From an uncultured Veillonella sp. (GTDB taxonomy: Bacteria > Bacillota > Negativicutes > Veillonellales > Veillonellaceae), in assembly GCA_900550175.1 (NCBI GenBank), contig URQX01000053.1:1-10546 (forward strand): a stretch of 10,546 nt of DNA, in the 5' to 3' direction. This document shows, piece after piece, positions 1 to 4,706 of the stretch. The notes below the pieces were generated by a model, which did not search any database, was not told the DNA's origin, and was given only the letters and a program-made list of their open reading frames with translations. How positions within the stretch are numbered: position 1 is the stretch's first letter; each line of letters opens with the position of its first letter. The position numbers were made by a program, and so were the translations under genes.

Positions 1-32
1 GTGCGCAGGTTCGATTCCTGCTAGGCGCACCA
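1..32 (+). tRNA. 3' end of a tRNA gene (partial)
   Basis: The window opens inside a tRNA. Bases 5-9 (GCAGG) and 17-21 (CCTGC) form a five-pair T stem around the loop TTCGATT. Then come a seven-base 3' acceptor strand TAGGCGC, discriminator A29 and an encoded CCA at 30-32. The matching 5' acceptor strand would be GCGCCTA. The anticodon lies upstream of the window, so the amino acid cannot be read. A GCGCC-type acceptor with discriminator A would suit tRNA-Arg among others, but this is only a guess. Confidence 0.93.
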
Positions 33-34
33 AC

Positions 35-67
35 AAAAAGGCTTCTCGATTTCGAGAAGCCTTTTTG
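35..67 (+). terminator. Intrinsic terminator after the tRNA
   Basis: A 14-pair stem (35-48 with 53-66) encloses the loop ATTT. The GC-rich core is GGCTTCTCG/CGAGAAGCC and the 3' arm ends in TTTTT. It starts two bases after the tRNA CCA, so it ends the tRNA transcript. The A-tract on the 5' side would also give a U-run on the minus strand, so it can work in both directions. Confidence 0.93.
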
Positions 68-138
68 TAATTAAATCCAATTTCTTTCTGATAGTAATAA
101 GATTAATGTCAAGAATTAAATAGTCACTTTATTTTCAC

Positions 139-171
139 TATAATTACTTATAATTTATACTAATTATAAGT
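139..171 (+). promoter_or_regulatory. Putative promoter with an overlapping inverted repeat upstream of the lipoprotein gene
   Basis: Two TATAAT hexamers lie at 139-144 and 149-154. No good -35 element is visible at 17 bp from either. A perfect 10-bp inverted repeat, ACTTATAATT (146-155) and AATTATAAGT (162-171) around a six-base centre, overlaps the second hexamer. That is where a repressor operator would sit. The region is very AT-rich, so chance -10 matches are likely. The palindrome is the stronger signal. Confidence 0.4.
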
Positions 172-196
172 TTGTGCTGAGAGAGGCTAAAATAAT

Positions 197-679
197 ATGA
201 AATTAATGAAAACAGTAATGTTAATTATTATGACAATGGTATCGTTAATATTAATAGTTGGTTGTGGTAGTAATTCTGCTTCTAATTTAGAGGGTACATA
301 TCAAACAAAGTTCATAGATAAAAAAGATGGATCTAAAATTTTAGAAGTTGCAACAATAAAAAAAGTATCAAATAATTCATATGAGATAACTGTATATTAT
401 TTTAACGATGCAAGAGATACTAGTAAGCGTGAGCCTAATTATTCGGCCCCTCAATGGAACGGTAAAGTTAGATTTTTTGAAACAAGACAATATATAGCTA
501 CATTAAATAAAGATCTATTACAAAGTAATAGTGAACGAGCTACATATACGATTACTAATGAAGGGGAATATCCATTAAGAAATCATGAGAGTATTGATTT
601 AAGCTTAAAAAAAGTATCTGATAAGATCCAAACTTTAGAGGAGTTTAGTCCAGTACCTGTGAATGATTTAGTTAAATAA
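197..679 (+). CDS. Small putative lipoprotein, function unknown
   Basis: This encodes a 160-residue protein that I do not recognise beyond its export signal. Residues 1-22 form a lipoprotein signal peptide: Lys2 and Lys5, a hydrophobic stretch, then the lipobox L-I-V-G-C. Cys23 would be lipidated and the protein held in a membrane facing outward. The mature part (GTYQTKF... onward) is polar, probably beta-rich, with many Lys, Asn and Tyr and no further Cys. Its opening resembles the small beta-barrel lipoproteins that begin with GTY, but that is only an impression. GAGAGG at 181-186 supports the ATG at 197; the ATG at 206 is a less likely alternative. The gene is notably AT-rich compared with ilvB, which could mean accessory or transferred DNA beside the tRNA. 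It ends against a converging gene at a shared terminator. Confidence 0.8.
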   Translation: MKLMKTVMLIIMTMVSLILIVGCGSNSASNLEGTYQTKFIDKKDGSKILEVATIKKVSNNSYEITVYYFNDARDTSKREPNYSAPQWNGKVRFFETRQYIATLNKDLLQSNSERATYTITNEGEYPLRNHESIDLSLKKVSDKIQTLEEFSPVPVNDLVK

Positions 680-683
680 AGAG

Positions 684-736
684 AAGGGGTTGTAACATAA
701 TGCGATTTTATTGCATTTTAGTTACAGCCCCTTTTT
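684..736. terminator. Terminator between two converging genes
   Basis: GGGGTTGTAAC (686-696) pairs with GTTACAGCCCC (721-731) with one G-U pair, followed by TTTTT at 732-736. The loop holds a second small hairpin, AATGC (699-703) with GCATT (713-717). It is placed to end the plus-strand lipoprotein gene. On the minus strand the tract after the stem is only partly U-rich, so it is a weaker terminator for the opposing gene. Confidence 0.82.
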
Positions 737-741
737 ATATT

Positions 742-1161
742 TTAGCATCTATATTTAGTACAACGAATCCCTCTTGCTTGAAATTCATTCATCAGTAAGT
801 CTATTGATTTATCAATGATTTCTTCATTAGTTATATATATCATCTTTTTGTAGTAGACTGTACCATCAAATTCTATCCAACGACTTGTCTTGCCATTTAG
901 TTTGCAAATTTGCATTCTGCCGGCCCAGCTTCCCATACTGCGGAATTTCTTGCCTTTGGAGAATCGTACTTCTCGAATATCTTTTAATTTATAGGTTCTT
1001 TTTACTAATCCAATGCCTATAGACACTTGATCATCTTTAAAGTAAAGAAGTTTATAACGTTGTTCTGGAGGCATAGATCTAATGATAGATAAGTTATAAG
1101 TAGCAAAAACTACAGCAATAGCGATCAATAGAAACATAAGGATTATCATATATTTTCCCAT
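742..1161 (-). CDS. Membrane-anchored hypothetical protein, possible bacterial PH-like domain
   Basis: This 139-residue protein begins with a single transmembrane helix (about residues 4-21) and a short linker. A soluble domain of about 100 residues follows. The pattern from about residue 44 (VSIGIGLVKRTYKLKDIREVRF, shown broken here as VSIGIGLV-KRTYKLKDI-REVRF) is typical of bacterial PH-like domains: a beta strand, a basic turn, then a strand carrying I-x-x-V-R-F. The later strand RWIEFDGTVYY and a C-terminal helix (about 111-131) fit that fold. This assignment is fold-level inference and the function is unknown. Two cysteines sit near the C-terminus. AAGGAGG (minus strand, 1172-1178) lies ten bases before the ATG and fixes the start. 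The gene diverges from the membrane-protein gene beginning near 1252 and converges on the lipoprotein gene. Confidence 0.75.
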   Translation of the reverse strand: MGKYMIILMFLLIAIAVVFATYNLSIIRSMPPEQRYKLLYFKDDQVSIGIGLVKRTYKLKDIREVRFSKGKKFRSMGSWAGRMQICKLNGKTSRWIEFDGTVYYKKMIYITNEEIIDKSIDLLMNEFQARGIRCTKYRC

Positions 1162-1235
1162 ACTTTCAAAGCCTCCTTTTCTTTATTATAATAAATATAA
1201 ATAATATATGAAACAGCTATATTAACTCTAGTAAT

Positions 1236-1251
1236 AGGAGAGAAACGAACG
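1236..1251 (+). promoter_or_regulatory. Ribosome binding site that points to an ATT start
   Basis: AGGAGAG at 1236-1242 is the only Shine-Dalgarno-like sequence ahead of the next coding region. It lies nine bases before an in-frame ATT at 1252 and 45 bases before the first in-frame ATG at 1288. The ATG has no SD of its own (the bases before it read TTACCTTTGGT). No ATG, GTG, TTG or CTG occurs in that frame between the stop at 1198-1200 and 1288. Confidence 0.6.
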
Positions 1252-1773
1252 ATTGGTACATTAATTTTAATTGCTATTACCTTTGGTATGTTAGAATCGC
1301 CAGAGCTTTTAGAGTATATGACTCATACCGCAGATTCAGTTAATCGAGGTTCTCGTAGTGCGCATCTACAATCACCACATGCTAGTAGTGGTCTAACTAG
1401 TGTGTTTAGTATACTACCTCTTTTGGCTGTTATGTTGATTCCCACCATTGCCGTGTTTTTCGGGATTAAAAAGCCTTTACTCAAAAGAGAAACAAGAAAT
1501 ATTATTGGCTCTGAACAGCTACGAAGTAATAAGCATATTGTTGATATAAATGATTTAGATGAAGAGAAACGCATTGATGGTGTATTTCACACTGATATTA
1601 AAGTCGAGTTAAGCGCAGAGAATAGAAGATATTTTACTAATGTAGAGCTATTAAGAAAAATTCATAACCAAATTGCCAATAAAATAGAAGAGGGACAAGA
1701 TTGTTTTGAAGGATTAGAATATATAGAAATAGTAGAGAGAATACCAGTATATCGAGTTATGATTGGAGATTGA
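1252..1773 (+). CDS. Hypothetical membrane protein upstream of lemA, probable ATT start
   Basis: I do not recognise this protein. With an ATT start at 1252 it has 173 residues; from the ATG at 1288 it would have 161. The extra N-terminus reads (I/M)-GTLILIAITFG-M, a hydrophobic run that looks like real protein and would form a membrane or signal segment. A polar stretch rich in Ser and His follows. Next come a clear transmembrane helix at about 51-72 and a basic KK-x-x-x-KR stop-transfer. A soluble domain of about 100 residues follows, charged and predicted mixed alpha/beta, ending in Y-I-E-I-V-E-R-I-P-V-Y-R-V. No cysteine pair or catalytic motif stands out. It precedes the LemA gene by about 107 bases on the same strand, so the two may be functionally linked. 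The chosen start is inferred from the RBS and the reading frame. Confidence 0.65.
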   Translation: MGTLILIAITFGMLESPELLEYMTHTADSVNRGSRSAHLQSPHASSGLTSVFSILPLLAVMLIPTIAVFFGIKKPLLKRETRNIIGSEQLRSNKHIVDINDLDEEKRIDGVFHTDIKVELSAENRRYFTNVELLRKIHNQIANKIEEGQDCFEGLEYIEIVERIPVYRVMIGD

Positions 1774-1827
1774 TAAATTCATATCTTTTCATGAATGAAA
1801 TTTCATATTGGTTATATCTTTCATATG

Positions 1828-1833
1828 TATAAT
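1828..1833 (+). promoter_or_regulatory. Possible -10 element before lemA
   Basis: TATAAT at 1828-1833 lies in the gap between the unknown membrane-protein gene and lemA. No convincing -35 is present: TTGGTT at 1808 is too close and TTCATA at 1802 too far. The surrounding sequence repeats TTTCATAT several times and holds a small palindrome, TTTCAT-GA-ATGAAA, near 1787-1800. If real, lemA has its own transcript starting near 1840. Confidence 0.35.
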
Positions 1834-1880
1834 ATTCTCAAAATTGCATGGTTATTTGTAATAGAAATGGAGAGGGTTCT

Positions 1881-2666
1881 ATGTTTTCAACACTAATATT
1901 TTTAATAATTTTATTCTTAATTTTCTTCTTTATTAAGCAATATAATTTATTGCAAAAATTGACTGTAGAGATTAAAGAGGCACGTGCCAACATTATCGTT
2001 GCTTACGAGAAAAAGGTAGCTATTGTTAATCAGTTTACTAGTATTGTAAATGAGTATGATGATTATGAAAAATTAATTCAATTGAAGGTGTCTGATAACT
2101 TTGTAGATATGGCTCGTGAAACAGCAAAAGCAGTTCAAAATATTACAGCTTTAGCTAATCAATTCCCAGAGTTAAAAGCTAATACTCAATACGGTAAATT
2201 CTTAGAAGCAATTAGTGAGAATGAAACGTTCATTTCTAATAAACGAGAAATTTATAACTTCCAAGTAAAAGAATATAATAGTGAGATTGCACAAATCCCA
2301 ATGGTATTTGTGGCATCCTTATTGGGCTTTAAACAGGCGCCATTCTTTGATCCAAATAATGAAGAGGCTTTAGCTGAATTTAGTGGTGCTGATCCAGAAG
2401 CAATTAAAGATCTTGCTATGAAGGGTACAGACAAGTTGAAGGATACAACAGATAAAATTAGAGAATCCTTTGAAAAACGCGAGCAAGAAGCGCAAGCGAA
2501 GAGAGAAGAGCGTCTTAAACAAGAGCGTGAATCTGCTTCTAATAGTGAGACTGTAAAGACTGAAGAGAAAGATGACGCAGAGGCACCTAAATCTGATGCA
2601 CCTACGGGTGAGACACCTAAAACAAATGATGTATCTAACTCAGTAGAGAAAAAAGACGATAAATAA
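1881..2666 (+). CDS. lemA: LemA family protein
   Basis: This encodes a 261-residue member of the LemA family, membrane-anchored helical-bundle proteins whose biochemical role is not settled. Residues 4-18 form an N-terminal transmembrane helix. A long antiparallel helical region follows to about residue 150. The family's C-terminal signature is clear: FPELKAN (95-101), then the ISNKREIYNFQVKEYN segment, then I-P-x-x-x-x-A-S-L-L-G-F-K and FFDPNNEE (155-162). The usual N-terminal core motif R-x-D-L-I-P-N-L is replaced by KVAIVNQFTSIV, so this is a divergent member. Residues about 190-218 form a charged Glu/Arg coiled coil. Residues 219-261 are a disordered tail rich in Lys, Glu, Thr and Pro, longer than in typical LemA proteins of about 185 residues. 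I chose the ATG at 1881 because GGAGAGGG (1869-1876) sits just before it; the upstream ATG at 1848 has no RBS. Confidence 0.88.
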   Translation: MFSTLIFLIILFLIFFFIKQYNLLQKLTVEIKEARANIIVAYEKKVAIVNQFTSIVNEYDDYEKLIQLKVSDNFVDMARETAKAVQNITALANQFPELKANTQYGKFLEAISENETFISNKREIYNFQVKEYNSEIAQIPMVFVASLLGFKQAPFFDPNNEEALAEFSGADPEAIKDLAMKGTDKLKDTTDKIRESFEKREQEAQAKREERLKQERESASNSETVKTEEKDDAEAPKSDAPTGETPKTNDVSNSVEKKDDK

Positions 2667-2721
2667 TTGTATATGACTACTATAGAAATACGTATAGGAA
2701 ATCAATAGTAAAGTAATAGAG

Positions 2722-2754
2722 AAACCTCCACTATAATGAGTGGAGGTTTTTATA
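2722..2754 (+). terminator. Intrinsic terminator after lemA
   Basis: AAACCTCCACT (2722-2732) and AGTGGAGGTTT (2739-2749) form an 11-pair stem around ATAATG, and the 3' side runs into TTTTT at 2747-2751. It lies about 55 bases after the LemA stop codon and closes that transcript. Confidence 0.93.
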
Positions 2755-3026
2755 TGGCAATATATAGGGATGGGTCGTAGATAAAAGATTTATATAGGAT
2801 TTTATATTTGATAGTATTGAAATAACGTGTAAATGTGATTTGAGTAACACATTTTATTTTGAGAATGATGTACAATAAAAATATCCTTATGAAAATCTGA
2901 ACATCCTAGCTGGAACACTAGGCATATAGGACGTGATGACTAACATATACATTATCTAATTAAGATTAATAAAATACTAAATTGTATTAATACATAGTTT
3001 TGCTGTAGTGATACAGAGGAGATAGA
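2755..3026 (+). promoter_or_regulatory. Gene-free leader region of the methyltransferase operon
   Basis: No gene is visible in this stretch, which with the lemA terminator spans about 360 bases between coding regions. It contains a possible -10, TACAAT (2871-2876), without a good -35. A structured segment at 2902-2938 allows CCTAG (2905-2909) to pair with CTAGG (2918-2922), or alternatively TCCTA (2904-2908) to pair with TAGGA (2927-2931). A perfect 12-bp palindrome TGTATTAATACA lies at 2983-2994. A small hairpin CTGTA-GTGA-TACAG (3003-3016) lies next to the RBS. The spread of these elements suggests a regulated 5' leader. I could not match it to a known riboswitch class. Confidence 0.4.
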
Positions 3027-3842
3027 ATGACAAATAGAATACAAGAGCTTACAGTCAACGATGTGTGGCGCGATGAGCAAGATGCGTGGAATAACCGTTC
3101 CAATTATTTTGTAGAAATGCACAATCGAGATGATCGTAAGGCGCAGGTTATAGAGTTTTTATCTTTCTTGAAGGACGAAGAGCTTTTGCCTCCTAAAGGC
3201 GGTCGTACGCTAGATGTAGGATGCGGTGTTTGTGATTATGCACTTGGCTTAGCTCGTGAAGGATATAAGGCAACAGGCATAGACTTGTCTGATGGCATGA
3301 TTCGTGGGGCTAAACAATTGGCAGAGGCAGAAGATTTAGATCTCAGTTTGTATATTGCGCCTTGGTCCGATGAAACTCGCCGTGAACTAAAATGGGATAA
3401 AACCTTTGATTTAACATATAGTATTTTCTGTCCGATCATGTTTGATGTAGAAAATATTCGGGCCATGCATGAAGCAAGTAAGGACAAATGTTTGTGGATT
3501 GCTTTCAGTGAACGCAGTGATGAGACGGTAGATATGCTGTCTGAACATTTCTTTGGTCGTGATTCCTTCCCTTGGGATGGTAAGATGAAAGAGTGCTTAG
3601 ATGTTATTCATGAAATAGGGCATAATGTAAAAGTAACCTATAAGACAGTTCCTGAAACAGAGGTTATGAGCCTTGATAAAGCGGTTAATTACTTTGCTAT
3701 GCGATTTCATAATAATACATGGGGCGATATGGAAGATATGAAAGTAGAAATTAGAAATCTCATTGAACCATTAGCCATTAATGGAGAAATCCATAATAAA
3801 ACGGTTGATAAAGTGGCTTGGGTATCATGGTCTGTGAAATAG
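3027..3842 (+). CDS. Class I SAM-dependent methyltransferase
   Basis: This 271-residue protein has a Rossmann-fold methyltransferase domain. Motif I is TLDVGCGVCDYALGLA (residues 61-76), with the Gly-rich SAM loop DVGCG. The acidic residue ending strand beta-2 is Asp86 in TGIDLSDGMI, which would hold the SAM ribose. Asp105-like acidic residues and a FDLTYSIFCPIMF segment fit motif IV. The N-terminal 55 residues, with several Trp, and the C-terminal 100 residues are likely cap or substrate-binding parts. The substrate is unknown; small-molecule methylation is the common role of this fold, but nothing here identifies it. GAGGAG at 3016-3021 precedes the ATG by about five bases. Its TAG stop overlaps the RBS of the next gene, a YgbA-family gene, so the two are co-translated from one operon. 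A nucleic-acid methyltransferase is less likely because no target-recognition or N/DPPY motif is seen. Confidence 0.85.
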   Translation: MTNRIQELTVNDVWRDEQDAWNNRSNYFVEMHNRDDRKAQVIEFLSFLKDEELLPPKGGRTLDVGCGVCDYALGLAREGYKATGIDLSDGMIRGAKQLAEAEDLDLSLYIAPWSDETRRELKWDKTFDLTYSIFCPIMFDVENIRAMHEASKDKCLWIAFSERSDETVDMLSEHFFGRDSFPWDGKMKECLDVIHEIGHNVKVTYKTVPETEVMSLDKAVNYFAMRFHNNTWGDMEDMKVEIRNLIEPLAINGEIHNKTVDKVAWVSWSVK

Positions 3843-3851
3843 GAGAGTAGT

Positions 3852-4181
3852 ATGACAGTTGATGAAAAACGTAAGTTAGAATTAAAAACTATGTACCAAA
3901 TCATTGGCATCTATTGTCATAATAAGCACCATACTCCTAAGGGGCAGCTATGTGAGGATTGCGAAAAGGTTTGGGAATATGCGGAGCATCGTATTGATGC
4001 ATGTCCGCATATGGAAACTAAAACATTCTGTAGTGTATGTAAAACCCATTGCTATGCGCCTAATTATCGTGAAAAAATTCGTGAGATCATGCGCTATGGG
4101 GGCCCTAGAATGTTATTGGTATCACCAATACAGGTAATTAGACATATGTACCTTGAATGGAAAGACAAAAAAAGAGGCTAG
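3852..4181 (+). CDS. ygbA: YgbA-family cysteine-rich protein (nitrous oxide-stimulated promoter family)
   Basis: This 109-residue protein matches the YgbA family, named from an Escherichia coli gene induced by nitrosative stress. Visible signatures are I-x-Y-C-x-x-K-H (Cys22, His26, His27), C-x-x-C (34, 37), YAEHRIDACPH (Cys51, His53), C-x-x-C-x-x-HCY-x-P (60, 63, 66, 67), and R-E-x-I-R-x-I-M-R-Y-x-GPRML near the C-terminus. Seven cysteines and several histidines in fixed positions suggest that it binds a metal such as zinc or an iron-sulfur cluster. That is inference; the biochemical role is unproven. AGGAGAG at 3841-3847 overlaps the stop codon of the methyltransferase gene upstream, showing tight translational coupling. 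The last codons and stop form the left arm of a bidirectional terminator. Confidence 0.9.
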   Translation: MTVDEKRKLELKTMYQIIGIYCHNKHHTPKGQLCEDCEKVWEYAEHRIDACPHMETKTFCSVCKTHCYAPNYREKIREIMRYGGPRMLLVSPIQVIRHMYLEWKDKKRG

Positions 4182-4203
4182 CATTTGCTAGCCTCTTTCT
4201 TAA
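4167..4203. terminator. Bidirectional terminator shared by ygbA and the glutaredoxin-like gene
   Basis: A 12-pair stem (4171-4182 with 4187-4198, core GAGGCTAGC) has the loop ATTT. On the plus strand it is followed by TTTCTTAAT, a modest U-tract. On the minus strand it is followed by seven T's, from the A-run at 4167-4173, a better tract. The left arm contains the ygbA stop codon (4179-4181), so coding and terminator sequence overlap. Confidence 0.9.
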
Positions 4204-4234
4204 TGGATTTATCACATTTTTATGTAATACTAGA

Positions 4235-4513
4235 TTACGCGATTGCTTTGTCCAATACAGCTTTGATTAATGCTTTTGTTTGGTCATAGCTTTCACCAGG
4301 TTGAGCCTCGTATTGTTTGTCGAGGTCGAACCATAAGTTTGGATAGTACTCATAAGGGTGAGTTTTAAAGAGCTCATGAGCGTCTTGATCTTCAACCCAG
4401 TTGATGTGAATGTCTGCATATGCAGGGTTTTCTGCAACAAGTTCATCGATAGCACGGAATGCATTTGCACAATAAGGGCAACCGTTTAAGTGGAAACCTA
4501 AGATTTCTTTCAT
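4235..4513 (-). CDS. Small glutaredoxin/thioredoxin-like protein
   Basis: This encodes a 92-residue thioredoxin-fold protein. The redox motif is CPYC at residues 12-15, after a beta strand ILGFHLNG, as in glutaredoxins. Tyr57-Pro58 in YEYYPNLWF gives the expected cis-proline facing the active site. The length and layout (beta-alpha-beta, then beta-beta-alpha) fit a minimal cytosolic glutaredoxin-like disulfide reductase. The physiological partner is unknown. I place the start at the ATG whose first base is 4513, with GGAAAGGA (4524-4531, minus strand) ten bases upstream. A longer frame reaching a TTG at 4537 lacks an RBS and would swallow this one. It diverges from ilvB and converges on ygbA. 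Confidence 0.87.
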   Translation of the reverse strand: MKEILGFHLNGCPYCANAFRAIDELVAENPAYADIHINWVEDQDAHELFKTHPYEYYPNLWFDLDKQYEAQPGESYDQTKALIKAVLDKAIA

Positions 4514-4573
4514 GGTTTTACAGTCCTTTCCAGACAAAATTAATATATATTTCTATAATTTGAGATTTATTAC

Positions 4574-4612
4574 ATACTCATGTACCACAACATGTGGTAC
4601 ACTACTGAGTAT
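4574..4612. promoter_or_regulatory. Large inverted repeat between the glutaredoxin-like gene and ilvB
   Basis: TGTACCACA (4581-4589) and TGTGGTACA (4593-4601) form a perfect nine-base inverted repeat with a three-base centre. Directly outside, ATACTCA (4574-4580) pairs perfectly with TGAGTAT (4606-4612), leaving CTAC as a one-sided bulge. There is no U-run, so it is not an intrinsic terminator. It sits in the 193-base divergent gap, where an operator for ilvB, for the glutaredoxin-like gene, or for both would be expected. A possible -10, TATAAC (4610-4615), overlaps its right edge. No T-box consensus (AGGGTGG-ACCGCG) is present. Confidence 0.6.
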
Positions 4613-4706
4613 AACACATCTATATAAGATATTCAATTTTTTAGATATATCGAATGAGAATATTGAGAATGCGATATGCATTTTTTACATAGTTAAGGAG
4701 GCACCT

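Noticed and set aside
1848..1880. Earlier ATG for LemA
   Set aside because: No RBS precedes it, and it would place polar residues before the transmembrane helix. GGAGAGGG directly precedes the ATG at 1881.
1..2755. Integrated mobile element at the tRNA 3' end
   Set aside because: No integrase gene is present and I found no second copy of the tRNA 3' end within the window, so there is no direct sign of an attachment site pair.
4514..4537. TTG start at 4537 for the glutaredoxin-like protein
   Set aside because: It lacks an SD, and the RBS of the ATG at 4513 would fall inside it. Family members begin just before the beta strand leading to CPYC.
4654..4692. A 12-codon ORF (MRILRMRYAFFT) just before ilvB as a possible attenuator leader peptide
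   Set aside because: It has no SD, only one Ile and one Leu codon, and no strong terminator hairpin follows. The five-pair stem AATGC/GCATT with a T-run at 4668-4686 is too weak to call.
4512..4706. Open reading frame extending ilvB upstream by 65 codons
   Set aside because: It overlaps the large inverted repeat and the glutaredoxin-like gene's RBS region, has no SD of its own and is unlike any acetolactate synthase N-terminus. The ATG at 4707 has an excellent RBS and gives the normal length.
4514..4706. T-box riboswitch controlling ilvBH
   Set aside because: The AGGGTGG-ACCGCG T-box consensus and a terminator partner are absent and the leader is too short.
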